A program made the translations under genes and the position numbers. A model generated the notes under the pieces. It ran no database searches. It was not told the DNA's origin and saw only the letters and a list, made by a program, of their open reading frames with translations. From HyVt-105 sp049975425 (lineage in GTDB: Bacteria; Bacteroidota; Bacteroidia; Bacteroidales; VadinHA17): a DNA stretch of 50,185 nt. Shown here piece after piece: positions 26,034 to 35,151 of this stretch. Positions within the stretch are counted from its first letter, which is position 1. The number at the start of each line of letters is the position of its first letter. The stretch covers positions 1 to 50,185 of the forward strand of contig JBNGDI010000026.1 in the NCBI GenBank assembly GCA_049975425.1. Direction: 5' to 3'.

Positions 26034-29000
26034 TCCGTACCGCGGATTAAGATAAAGCCACTGCGGGTACTGTCTCCATCCACTTTAATAATATAATAAT
26101 ACGTATCTTCGGGCAATAGCTCTCCGTTAAGGTTTCTGCCATCCCAGCCGGTCTGATCCTCCCGCATGAAATTTTCTTCCCGGTAAACCATATTGCCCCA
26201 TCGGTTAAATATGACGAGTTCATTATACCGGTCTCTGGGCAAATATATCCTGAAATAATCATTTTTCCCGTCACCGTTCGGGGTCAATCCTCTGGACCCT
26301 GCCTCGAATGCCGGAACCGTAATCATCATCGAATATACTTCTTCACATGCACCATTGGTGATAGTGAAGAAAACCGTTTGCGCTCCCACTTTCAGATGGG
26401 TCAGCAGGGTGGTTTCGGCATTATCGGGATTGAAAACAATAGGGCTTCCCGGTTCCGCGCTCCACAGGTAGGTGCCTATCTCGGGATCGTCCACCTCGGC
26501 AGTGAGTTCCACTTCGTTGGCATAGGGTTCAAGTACTGTATCGCCGGGAAATGTAACGGCGGACACTTCGTCCCAGAAAGTAATGGTCACATCGTCGTGA
26601 TCGGCCGGACAGGGTCCGTTAACAACGCTCCAGGTAAAGGTATGTGCTCCTTCTTCAGTCACTGTCACTGTCTTGTATGGGTTTGTGTTGTCTGAAACAT
26701 CAGCCACTGCCTCCGGGAAGGTCCATGTGCCGGTTCCCACATTCATACCTGCCTGCAATGTATACTCCAGCCCGCACACTTCTTCATCAGGCCCTGCATC
26801 GGCCACCGGAACACCATACACGGTAATATTTGCCTGCCCGGTCATTCCCAGGCCATCGGCCTGGCAGCCGTTACCGTCGGTTACCGAATACAGGGTATAC
26901 ACCAGGGATTCACTTTCCGAGGATGTTTCGGGGGTTACGGAATGCTGGTATCCGGCCGTCCCAATATCATTTTCCGTATACTGGCCGGTTCCGTCGGTCA
27001 GGGTTACATCCCAGGGAGCTGTGCCGGTCAGGCTGATTGTAATATCTGCATTAGTACCGCTGCAAACCTCTACGGCCGGATCGGTTATGGCAGCGGTGGG
27101 CAGGGGATGGATATCCACCAGTACGGAAGGGCTGGTATCCGAACAGCAACCTTCGGGCCCGGATGTGACTGTTCTGCGGTAATACAAGGGGCTGGTAAGT
27201 GCCGGAGTAGTGTAGGTTAACTCATCACGGGTCCCGTCAGCCCCAACCCAGCTGACATTGTCGGTGCTCTGCTCCCAGTAATAAGCATAGGAGCCTTCAC
27301 CGGCTCCCCCTTCCGGTTCGGGGGGATTCAGTGTGGTATTGGTGCCCGAGCAAATGGCTCCGGGGTCGGGAATCACATTTTTTGTGATCTCCGGCAGAAC
27401 ATTCACAACTACTTCATGGGCACTGGTTTCCATGCACTGACCCGAGATCACAGTCCGCCTGAAACGGGTGGTATCTGTGAGAGCTCCCGGGCTGTAATCG
27501 GGAGCATCGGGGCCTGTGGGTGTCCAGGTAACACCGTTGTCAGTACTGAATTCCCACACGTATGTATATATTCCGGTCCCTCCGCTAAGGGGATCAGATT
27601 CAGGAACAATGGGATTCGGGGTTTGACCTGTACAGATTGTTGTGTCATACAAGCCCGAAATGGTCTGAATATCGGTATGCTGCAGGGCCGGATGAACTGA
27701 AATAGTGTCCACTCCACTGATATCCTGGCATACGTCGGAAGTTACCATTCTTCTGATAAAAAGGGAATCGGTGAGGGGAGATGAAAAGCTCAGGTCCCGG
27801 GAGTTTGCTCCGGAAATATCCTGCCACGTTCCTCCGGAAAGGCTGTCCTGCCACTGGTACAGGTAGGTTGCCGGCTTCCCCCCTGAAGCATCCCCGCCGG
27901 TCACATCCATGGGAATATCTCCTTCACAGATCACCTGGTCGGTAACAAAGGTATTGTTGGCAATGGCCGGCCACTGGATCAGGGTTACCGTATCGGAAAT
28001 GCTCTGGCAAACATCATCCGAACCCGAATACACCACGCGCCGGAAATACCGTTCCGACTGCGAGGGAAAAGCAGGATCGCCCAGCGCATCGGGCTGATAA
28101 TCTTCCTGGTCGGTCACACCATAGGCTCCGGCGTAAGTATTGCCATCAAGGCTTTCTTCCCATACAAACCGGTAAGTACCGTCGCCGTTAGACGGGGGGA
28201 GCCCGTTGAGCAGAGCAAAGGCCGATCCCTCACAGATCACCTGGTCGGCGCTGATGGTATTGTTGGTGATAGCCGGCAACACCGTAATGGTTACCGTATC
28301 GCTCACTTCATAGCATTTTCCGGAATACACCCATCGCCGGTAATACATGGTCTGTGTCAGCACAGGAGGCTGATATGAAGCACCGGTAAAGGTACCGGTT
28401 GCCTCAGTAAAATTCACTTCATCGGGGCTTTCCTCCCAGCGGTAGGCATAGGTGCCGTCGCCACCTGTGGGCACAGGCACATCGGGTTCCAACAGGGAGG
28501 GCGTCTGATTATAGCAAATGGTGTCTTCAAATGTAATGGAATAATCCTCCAGCGCGGGATGCACATTCACCACCACCGGCTTGCTCACATCCACAATCTG
28601 GGGAACAGACATATCTTGCACAATGCGCCGGTACCAGGTGGTATCGGCCAGGGGTGCAGCAGGCACATAATTTTCACCGGTAGCCCCGGAAATATCGTTC
28701 CATGTCGACTGATCCGTACTGTACTGCCAGGTATAACTGTACGGAGTGGTACCTCCTTTGGGCTCTGAACCAATGATCATGGATGGGACCGTTCCCTCAC
28801 AGATGGTATCGGTCAGGTCGTTGGTGGAAGCCCATTTGATGGTATTGAACAGGAATCCGGTGATCACCACATCCAGATCCGTACTCACCGTACCATCCGT
28901 ACCACCCTGTCCGTGGCTCCCGGTTATTCCGCATTCGTAATCATAACCTCCCTGACCTCCCGAAATCACCTTATTGACATTTCCCGGCAGTGCGGTACCT

Positions 29001-30145
29001 GTATGCCATATCAAACCTCCTCCGCCTCCTCCGCCTGAGCCGCTGCAGTATCCATCACCTCCCTTGCCTCCCGAAACATCCACCTCCAGAGAAGAAGTAT
29101 GATAGGAACGTATCTCCAGGGCTATGGTACCGCCTGCACCTCCTCCGCCGGCTCCCCCGGTGGAAGTGGTCACATTAGAAGCCGTCCCTCCGCGGGCCAG
29201 GATACTGAAACCGTTCCCTGCAATGCTGTCGGCCACAATAATGACCATTCCTCCTCCGTTGCCCCCGTCGGTGGCATCGCCGGGATTCAGATAAGTGGAA
29301 GCACCTCCTCCCCCTCCCATAACCAATCTTCTGTCAGTAATATAATTGACATCACTCAATGCAAGACTAATTCCTCCCTTACCACCGAAAAAGTTCAAAT
29401 CGGTACAGGTTTCTTCTCCTCCTTCTCCGCCAGCACCCATATTTCCACCGCCCCCTCCACCGGAATACCGGGCATTGCCTCCACCGCCGCCGTTCAATAA
29501 TCTTCCCCGTCCTTTCTGGTAAGCAGAACCGTATGGTCCCTCCCCATCAATGAACGATACAATCCCCTCGCCTTTATTCCCGGCTCTTAACGAGGACGCA
29601 TCATAAAAATAACCATCGTACAGATCGGTATCTGTTGTTGAACACGCTCCATCACCCTGATCAGCAGGCCCACTGAGCAAACCTTCATCCGAAACATCGA
29701 TATTCGCATTCAATACCAGCGTATTGCTCACGAAAAGAGCCAGCACACCACCCTTTTCCCCGTCCCAGGGGTCACAGGTAAGTGTACCGGTTACCTGGGC
29801 TTTGTCATATCCGGGGACGCGAACCAGTTGCATGCTCCCGTCGGCCTGGTAGGAGGCGAAATTCTGCATTTCATGGGTAAAGGTCACCTGGTTCCCCGTA
29901 ACCGAAGCAATGAGAATAAACTCGTATTTACCCACTCCCCCCCATTCCTGTCTATCACCAAAGCTTGCATCATCATCACCAAGAATCGTAACTCCTTTCA
30001 TCTGGATCACCAGCACGGTATCCCCTGCGGAAAAAGCCGACGCATCATCCACGGTTACCTGGTCGGCTGCATCGATGGATACGATCCGGGCATAATCATT
30101 CACCACGCCTGACAGGGGTGTTCCCTGCGGAAAAGCCCTATGCAT
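26030..30145 (-). CDS. Giant glycine-rich, Ig-repeat adhesin with CHU_C (T9SS type B) sorting domain
   Basis: At least 1,371 residues from the first ATG. Residues about 210-415 are extremely Gly-rich (runs of GGGG). About 435-1012 hold six related repeats of about 95 residues sharing (I/T)CEG, Y.Y.W..S.D, W..I.GA and YYRR.V.SG. Degenerate and PKD-like units follow to 1280, then the C-terminal sorting domain (LTPNGDGKNDYFRIY, VIFNRWGNMVY, GWDGRNLNGELLPEDTYYYII). CHU_C domains direct secretion by the type IX system. The ATG at 30145 gives no signal peptide. The open frame continues to 30214 and encodes RKRTVHIVCSLLLIAGG just upstream, a good signal peptide, so the true start is probably a non-ATG codon such as CTG at 30199 or ATA at 30208. 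Confidence 0.92.
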   Translation of the reverse strand: MHRAFPQGTPLSGVVNDYARIVSIDAADQVTVDDASAFSAGDTVLVIQMKGVTILGDDDASFGDRQEWGGVGKYEFILIASVTGNQVTFTHEMQNFASYQADGSMQLVRVPGYDKAQVTGTLTCDPWDGEKGGVLALFVSNTLVLNANIDVSDEGLLSGPADQGDGACSTTDTDLYDGYFYDASSLRAGNKGEGIVSFIDGEGPYGSAYQKGRGRLLNGGGGGNARYSGGGGGGNMGAGGEGGEETCTDLNFFGGKGGISLALSDVNYITDRRLVMGGGGGASTYLNPGDATDGGNGGGMVIIVADSIAGNGFSILARGGTASNVTTSTGGAGGGGAGGTIALEIRSYHTSSLEVDVSGGKGGDGYCSGSGGGGGGGLIWHTGTALPGNVNKVISGGQGGYDYECGITGSHGQGGTDGTVSTDLDVVITGFLFNTIKWASTNDLTDTICEGTVPSMIIGSEPKGGTTPYSYTWQYSTDQSTWNDISGATGENYVPAAPLADTTWYRRIVQDMSVPQIVDVSKPVVVNVHPALEDYSITFEDTICYNQTPSLLEPDVPVPTGGDGTYAYRWEESPDEVNFTEATGTFTGASYQPPVLTQTMYYRRWVYSGKCYEVSDTVTITVLPAITNNTISADQVICEGSAFALLNGLPPSNGDGTYRFVWEESLDGNTYAGAYGVTDQEDYQPDALGDPAFPSQSERYFRRVVYSGSDDVCQSISDTVTLIQWPAIANNTFVTDQVICEGDIPMDVTGGDASGGKPATYLYQWQDSLSGGTWQDISGANSRDLSFSSPLTDSLFIRRMVTSDVCQDISGVDTISVHPALQHTDIQTISGLYDTTICTGQTPNPIVPESDPLSGGTGIYTYVWEFSTDNGVTWTPTGPDAPDYSPGALTDTTRFRRTVISGQCMETSAHEVVVNVLPEITKNVIPDPGAICSGTNTTLNPPEPEGGAGEGSYAYYWEQSTDNVSWVGADGTRDELTYTTPALTSPLYYRRTVTSGPEGCCSDTSPSVLVDIHPLPTAAITDPAVEVCSGTNADITISLTGTAPWDVTLTDGTGQYTENDIGTAGYQHSVTPETSSESESLVYTLYSVTDGNGCQADGLGMTGQANITVYGVPVADAGPDEEVCGLEYTLQAGMNVGTGTWTFPEAVADVSDNTNPYKTVTVTEEGAHTFTWSVVNGPCPADHDDVTITFWDEVSAVTFPGDTVLEPYANEVELTAEVDDPEIGTYLWSAEPGSPIVFNPDNAETTLLTHLKVGAQTVFFTITNGACEEVYSMMITVPAFEAGSRGLTPNGDGKNDYFRIYLPRDRYNELVIFNRWGNMVYREENFMREDQTGWDGRNLNGELLPEDTYYYIIKVDGDSTRSGFILIRGTE

Positions 30146-30271
30146 CCCTCCCGCAATCAGCAGCAGGGAACATACGATATGTACGGTTCTCTTTCTCAGT
30201 TTTGTTATTGCAAATTATTGGATGAATATAGCCATTTTACTAATGAGTTCTTCGGAAATTAGGTATATATC

Positions 30272-30359
30272 CTGTTCCCACAAGCCGGCAGGCAGTCTTG
30301 TAAATACGTATTCTTACTGAAAATGTTACAATTACGACCGGCTTCCTGCCCAAGAACAG
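30272..30359. repeat. Nested inverted repeats in the adhesin upstream region
   Basis: The gap between the kinase stop and the adhesin contains an outer imperfect dyad: CTGTTC (30272-30277) plus AAGCCGG (30282-30288) match CCGGCTT (30338-30344) plus GAACAG (30354-30359). GGCAGG/CCTGCC segments offer a competing pairing. At the centre is a perfect 10-bp palindrome AATACGTATT (30303-30312). This is unusual for an intergenic of about 160 bp and could be an operator, a transcript-end stem for the kinase gene, or both. Confidence 0.42.
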
Positions 30360-30373
30360 TCATGTTTTTCTTA

Positions 30374-33300
30374 TTAATATTTTTTGCCTGAAAACTCTGT
30401 ATCAGTACTCTGATCTTCCTGACGGTATACAGGAAGTTCCACAAAAAAGGTAGTTCCTTCCCCCAGGCGTGTTTCATAATGGATGCTTCCTCCCGTATTG
30501 GAAACGATATTCCGTACGATAGCCAGGCCCAGGCCCATCCCGCTCGATTTGGTGGTAAAATTGGGTACAAACAATTTTTCCCCCAGCTCATCGGGGATCC
30601 CTTTTCCGTTATCGGAAACGGCAATAATCACCCTTTCACCCTCCAGGGTCAGATCGATCCCCACCCGACCTCGTCGGTCTTCGGGAATAGCCTGGATGGC
30701 ATTTTTCACCAGGTTGGTCAGCACACGCAACATTTGTTCCTTGTCGGCCATAACCATTGCTTCACTCAGGTCATGCACATCAACATGGACCTCCACATTT
30801 TCGGTATTGCCAAACAGCTCGGCGATATTCCATACCTTTTCCACCATGTTCACAGGTTCGAAGCTGGATGTGGGCATCTGGGCAAAATGTGAAAAAGCAT
30901 TGGCTATGGCCGAAAGGTTTTCAATCTGTTCAATCATGGTACGGGTAAACCGCTGAAAGTTCTCCTCCCATCCGGGGGCCCGGTCTTCATAAGCCCTTTT
31001 TACCTGCTGAATACTGAGCTTCATGGGGGTCAGGGGATTCTTGATCTCATGGGCTACCTGACGGGCCATTTCCCTCCATGCCGATTCACGCTCCGAACGC
31101 GCCAATTTTTCCACACTACGCGCCAGCTCGGTCACCATGCGGTTGTATTCCTGCACCAATTCCCCGATCTCATCTTCGCCCTCATAAGAAATTTTCTCAT
31201 AGCTCCTTCCCAGTTTCAGGCGGCTGAATTTTCGCTGGATCATCCGCAGCGGATCGGTAATTTTGTTAGAAATCAGCACAGCCAGGAAAATGGTCAGGAT
31301 CAATAACAGAAAGGAAATATTCACAATGGCCACCACCAGAAGGGATATTTCTCTCGACAGCGAGGTTTGTTTGGTAAAATAGGGCAGATTGAGGTATGCC
31401 AGCAACTGGTTTTCCGCATTGGTAAACGGCACATAGGCCGACAGAAAGGTCATTTCCCCGATGTTCTCGCGGTGAACAAATTCGGCTTTCCGGTTCCAGC
31501 GGAGTTCACGGTATGCCTGATTGTCAATGCGCCTCCCCGTTAGTCCCTTGTCAAATACCTCAGGTCGTGAAGTGGCCAGTAGCTTCCCCTCCGGACTGTA
31601 GAGGTTGATATCGGTATAGAACACATTTGAATACCTTACCAGCAAATCGTTCAGGTCGACATACTGCCCCCTCGACCAGCCCGGATCCAGATAGGATTCA
31701 TAGGCCAGTTCATGATCCAGTACCACATATACCGACTGGATTTTCTCGCGGATCATTTCATTGTGTTTGGCCCGGTATTGCCTGATGCTGTAATACACCG
31801 CGCCTCCCCCGATCAGAACCAGTGCCAGAAAAAGAATTCCCACCATAGCCGTCTGTATCCTGGTTTTGAAAGTGAGCCGGATATTTTGAAAAATACCGGG
31901 AATATTGACCATCAGAAGGATGATGTTCATCCACAGAAAAAAGTACACAAAAAGGTAAGACGCATCGATCAGCAGATCGATACCGCTCAGATCAGGTGTG
32001 CTTATTATGATCTGTTTGTCCGGGTCAATGCGGTAGATCAGGTGGCTGTAACCGTCGAAATGAAGAAAACTGAATTCTTCGTCACGGAGATCGTACACAT
32101 CCAGGCTCAGGCTGTATGGGAAATCCCCCGACTGGGTGATCAAACGGTTGCGGATGTACCTGGCCCAGGAGTAACGCTCCAGGCGGGTCGATTTCTCAAA
32201 CCGGCTGTCAAGCAACAGTTCTGGATATCCCAGATGGGTATAGGTGAGACGCGAATCCAGCCTTATGAACAGGGTATTGGTCATTTCCGGGTTCACAGAA
32301 TAAGAAAACCTGCCGAAATAGGTGATTCTTCCATTCGCATCGTTCAGAAACCAGAAATTGCTGCGGGGTAAGGCTTCCCCTATCATCTCAAGCATTTCAT
32401 CAAAAAAGGCATAGCAGTTTCTGACGGTATCCCTGTCGAGTATTTCCAGTTCCGACTGTTCATTACAAATGGTGATCTCCAGATAATACTGCTCCCAGAA
32501 TCCGCTGAAATAATCTGATTGCAGGTATTCGAAAATGCTGTCAACCTCCTGGGGAGAAAAAACCGATTTGCCGAGTAATCCGGCCAGGAGGGTGTCTGAT
32601 TCCAGCTTTCCCCCTATCTCTTCAAGCAACACTTCGGCCACGGCATCATGTTCCGTAGCCAGATTCACTGCCAGAACCTTTCTTACATTTTTCTCCTTTT
32701 CAGTATTGAAAAAAGCAATATTGTACAGAGCCAGCAGGGTAAAAAGCAATACCAGCAGGGTCAGGAAACTGTATTTCCAGCCTTTCCGGTGGCGGTTTCT
32801 GATCCAGATCAGAAACGCATTGAACAGGTAAAAGAAAATAATCTGTACCACCTGTAAATTTCCGGTGAACCAACCGGCCAGCAGGAATGACAGCGTAATA
32901 CCGGCCAGGGCCATCATTTGAAGCTTTTTCTGACCTGCCGGGGCGATCCCTGCCGAAAAGATCCCATCGGGTATCAGAAAAGCGGAAAAAAACAGCAACC
33001 CTGCAGCCATCAATGCCACAAAAGTATTGACCGAAAGGTCAAGCAGGCGGTGAAGCTCAAAGGATATGCTGGAATGAATGATCAATGACCTGAAAAGATA
33101 TTCAGCGAACAAAAACCATCCCCCTGCCAGAGCATAAAATAATATACCCGTCATCCACTGCAGATCTTTTCTTTCCGGAAGTGTGATATGGAACCTGGTG
33201 ATCCCGCCGTATAAAAGATAGACCAGAAAAAAGGCAATCACGGCAAAAATCACCAGGTCACCCAGCGATGCCCATGGACCTGTTCCTGCATACAGAATAG

Positions 33301-34144
33301 GAGAAAACAGCTCCATCCGGTATACCAGTTCCGGTACAGCCAGGAACCGCATCAACTCTTTCAGGCCGGTCAGGAACAGAAAGGAAAACAACCATCCCGT
33401 AAAATACCGTTTCCTGTCGGGCATCATCCTGAGCCAGGAAGCCAAAAAAAACAGCAGCGACAGGAAGGTGATCATATAAAGAAAAACCGGAATACTGAAA
33501 GGAGGGGCCGCATCTGGGGGAGGCGCCAGTCCGGTCAGGTAGAAAACCACCTTCCCTGAAAGATCATGTACCGGAAAAGCCTGGCTGCCGGGTTCCTCCG
33601 GACCCTTCACCTGAATCCAGGATGGCAGCCCGTAATCTTCCTGGAACTCGTTTCTCAGAAACTCATTCTGGTAGGGATATCTGTATTTGATCAGGATCAT
33701 GCCCACCAGCCGGTAAGGCCCTGATTCCCTGTAAAGGCCCAGGTGAAAGGAGTTATCCAGTTCCAAAAAAGGCCGCGAAAACACTTCCGGCGACCATTCC
33801 CATGGGAGGGGAATATCGTTGTCCGACCAGTAGATTAAACTGTCGTTTCTGTACAGCAACAGGGTAAATCCCTCGCCCTGAAGCTTTTTCTCCACCTCTT
33901 CGCCATATTCCCTGCTCCAGGCTTCCCCGCCGGTATGTTCCAGTTCCGCAGCCACCCGGTTGAGCAAAATATCCATAGCCTGTTCCTTTTCGAGCAGGAT
34001 CTCCTGAAATTCTGCCATTTCCATATCCGGAACCCGGCTGCGGATATAGGCTTTTTCCGCAAGAAAAGATAAAAGGGTGAGTAACAGGAATAAAACCAGC
34101 AGCAGAAGGGGATTCTTAAAAGTAATTCTGGTCAGTTTCATCAT
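30374..34144 (-). CDS. Large multi-transmembrane sensor histidine kinase (NtrY-like)
   Basis: A 1,256-residue kinase. The N-terminal third has an initial helix, a periplasmic segment and about seven to nine membrane helices (FLYMITFLSLLFFLASW; GWLFSFLFLTGL; and others). A second extracytoplasmic domain covers about 500-720, with more helices near 730-790 and 950-970. A HAMP segment follows (KITDPLRMIQRKFSRL), then HisKA with His1032 in MARQVAHEIKNPLTP and an HATPase_c domain (NLVKNAIQAIP, DNGKGIP, SSGMGLGLAIV). The EIKNPLTPMKLS pattern is typical of NtrY-like kinases. No response regulator is adjacent, so it is an orphan kinase. It lies 3 bp after rlmH. The signal sensed is unknown. Confidence 0.93.
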   Translation of the reverse strand: MMKLTRITFKNPLLLLVLFLLLTLLSFLAEKAYIRSRVPDMEMAEFQEILLEKEQAMDILLNRVAAELEHTGGEAWSREYGEEVEKKLQGEGFTLLLYRNDSLIYWSDNDIPLPWEWSPEVFSRPFLELDNSFHLGLYRESGPYRLVGMILIKYRYPYQNEFLRNEFQEDYGLPSWIQVKGPEEPGSQAFPVHDLSGKVVFYLTGLAPPPDAAPPFSIPVFLYMITFLSLLFFLASWLRMMPDRKRYFTGWLFSFLFLTGLKELMRFLAVPELVYRMELFSPILYAGTGPWASLGDLVIFAVIAFFLVYLLYGGITRFHITLPERKDLQWMTGILFYALAGGWFLFAEYLFRSLIIHSSISFELHRLLDLSVNTFVALMAAGLLFFSAFLIPDGIFSAGIAPAGQKKLQMMALAGITLSFLLAGWFTGNLQVVQIIFFYLFNAFLIWIRNRHRKGWKYSFLTLLVLLFTLLALYNIAFFNTEKEKNVRKVLAVNLATEHDAVAEVLLEEIGGKLESDTLLAGLLGKSVFSPQEVDSIFEYLQSDYFSGFWEQYYLEITICNEQSELEILDRDTVRNCYAFFDEMLEMIGEALPRSNFWFLNDANGRITYFGRFSYSVNPEMTNTLFIRLDSRLTYTHLGYPELLLDSRFEKSTRLERYSWARYIRNRLITQSGDFPYSLSLDVYDLRDEEFSFLHFDGYSHLIYRIDPDKQIIISTPDLSGIDLLIDASYLFVYFFLWMNIILLMVNIPGIFQNIRLTFKTRIQTAMVGILFLALVLIGGGAVYYSIRQYRAKHNEMIREKIQSVYVVLDHELAYESYLDPGWSRGQYVDLNDLLVRYSNVFYTDINLYSPEGKLLATSRPEVFDKGLTGRRIDNQAYRELRWNRKAEFVHRENIGEMTFLSAYVPFTNAENQLLAYLNLPYFTKQTSLSREISLLVVAIVNISFLLLILTIFLAVLISNKITDPLRMIQRKFSRLKLGRSYEKISYEGEDEIGELVQEYNRMVTELARSVEKLARSERESAWREMARQVAHEIKNPLTPMKLSIQQVKRAYEDRAPGWEENFQRFTRTMIEQIENLSAIANAFSHFAQMPTSSFEPVNMVEKVWNIAELFGNTENVEVHVDVHDLSEAMVMADKEQMLRVLTNLVKNAIQAIPEDRRGRVGIDLTLEGERVIIAVSDNGKGIPDELGEKLFVPNFTTKSSGMGLGLAIVRNIVSNTGGSIHYETRLGEGTTFFVELPVYRQEDQSTDTEFSGKKY

Positions 34145-34147
34145 GGC

Positions 34148-34618
34148 TCAGGAGTGATGATATGGTTCCCCCTTCAGGATGGTAAAGGCCCTGTACAGTT
34201 GTTCAAGAATAATCAGCCGCACCATCTGGTGTGAGAATGTCAGCCTGGAAAGCGACACCTCCTGGTCTGCCGCCTTTCTTAGCCTTGAGGAAAATCCGTA
34301 AGGCCCTCCGGTCACCAGGCAGATATTGCGGGTCCCTTCCATCATCTGGTGCTGAAGCCATCTGGCAAGGCCCTCACTGGTGTATTGGTCTCCTCTCTCA
34401 TCAAACAGAATGATTCTGTCGCCCGGGGAAATGGAGCGCAAAATATATTCCGCTTCCTTTTCGCGTATTTGTTCCTTATTCATGTTCTTTCCCTTCACAT
34501 CGGCTAATTCCCTGTATTCAAACGGCACATACCTGAAGAGCCGCTTCAGATATTCATTCCGGCCTTCTTTCAGGTAGGCCTCCTTTGTCTTCCCAACTGC
34601 AAGAAGGGTTATTTTCAT
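34148..34618 (-). CDS. rlmH: 23S rRNA (pseudouridine1915-N3)-methyltransferase RlmH
   Basis: A 156-residue SPOUT-class methyltransferase, the normal size. Motifs seen are MKITLLAVGKTKE at the N-terminus, ILFDERGDQYTSEGLA, the SAM-binding knot loop LVTGGPYGFS and the C-terminal SLSRLTFSHQMVRLIILEQLYRA followed by ILKGEPYHH. RlmH methylates pseudouridine 1915 in helix 69 of 23S rRNA on the assembled 70S ribosome. It is followed 3 bp later by the large kinase gene, so the two may share a transcript. It is divergent from the DUF4783 gene; the 128-bp gap is AT-rich with no clear promoter match. Confidence 0.96.
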   Translation of the reverse strand: MKITLLAVGKTKEAYLKEGRNEYLKRLFRYVPFEYRELADVKGKNMNKEQIREKEAEYILRSISPGDRIILFDERGDQYTSEGLARWLQHQMMEGTRNICLVTGGPYGFSSRLRKAADQEVSLSRLTFSHQMVRLIILEQLYRAFTILKGEPYHHS

Positions 34619-34746
34619 TGGATTTTATCGGTTTTATATGTATTTTTTGACCGGATTTGAGAATAAATTTCTTAATCATCGTTCAGAAACCGTCCAAATT
34701 ATGGTTCAATATTTGTACCATAAAGATCGTTAAAATACCTTTTTTC

Positions 34747-35151
34747 ATGAAAAATAAAAAGTTCCTGCGGAGCACCTGGATTTTTTTCCTTGTTTTCACC
34801 GGTTCTGTATTTGCACAGAACCAGGGCATTCCCGAACAGATTCCTCTGGCTATCCGTACCGGCGATGCCAGAATGCTGGCGGCCCACTTCAATGAAGTGA
34901 TCGAGCTGGTTATCCTCAGTAAGGAGGATATGTACAGCAAGGAACAGGCTGAAAAGATCATCCGCGATTTCTTCACAAAAAATCAGCCCACTCAATTCAC
35001 CATTAAACATCAGGGAGGAAAATCAAAATCCCGGTATGCCATAGGGCAGCTCACTACCCGGTCGGGAAATTACCGGGTATATTTCCTGCTGAAAGGCAAC
35101 GACAACAAAGCCCTGATCCACCAGCTAAGGTTCGAGCCATCCCATGAATGA
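34747..35151 (+). CDS. DUF4783 family exported protein
   Basis: A 134-residue protein with a signal peptide (MKNKKFLRSTWIFFLVFTGSVFAQ). The mature part shows IPEQIPLAIRTGDARMLAAHFNEVIELVI and HQGGKSKSRYAIGQL, followed by a strand-rich end (YRVYFLLKGNDNKALIHQLRFE). This matches DUF4783, a Bacteroidota family with an NTF2-like (SnoaL-like) fold and unknown function. The open frame extends to an ATG at 34657, but the signal peptide fixes the start at 34747. Its stop overlaps the nadC start by 8 nt, a common arrangement in this phylum. Confidence 0.88.
   Translation: MKNKKFLRSTWIFFLVFTGSVFAQNQGIPEQIPLAIRTGDARMLAAHFNEVIELVILSKEDMYSKEQAEKIIRDFFTKNQPTQFTIKHQGGKSKSRYAIGQLTTRSGNYRVYFLLKGNDNKALIHQLRFEPSHE

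Noticed and set aside
29000..29520. Repetitive, CRISPR-like or tandem-repeat DNA
   Set aside because: The repetition is Gly-codon runs (GGN) within the adhesin reading frame, irregular in spacing, without conserved repeat-spacer units.
30205..30222. A TAATTTG heptamer as the adhesin promoter
   Set aside because: One base shorter than TAnnTTTG; the same heptamer near 34695 suggests a chance AT-rich match.
30259..30624. A 121-codon minus-strand open frame over the kinase 3' end
   Set aside because: It is a shadow of the kinase's HATPase region in another frame, with no independent evidence.
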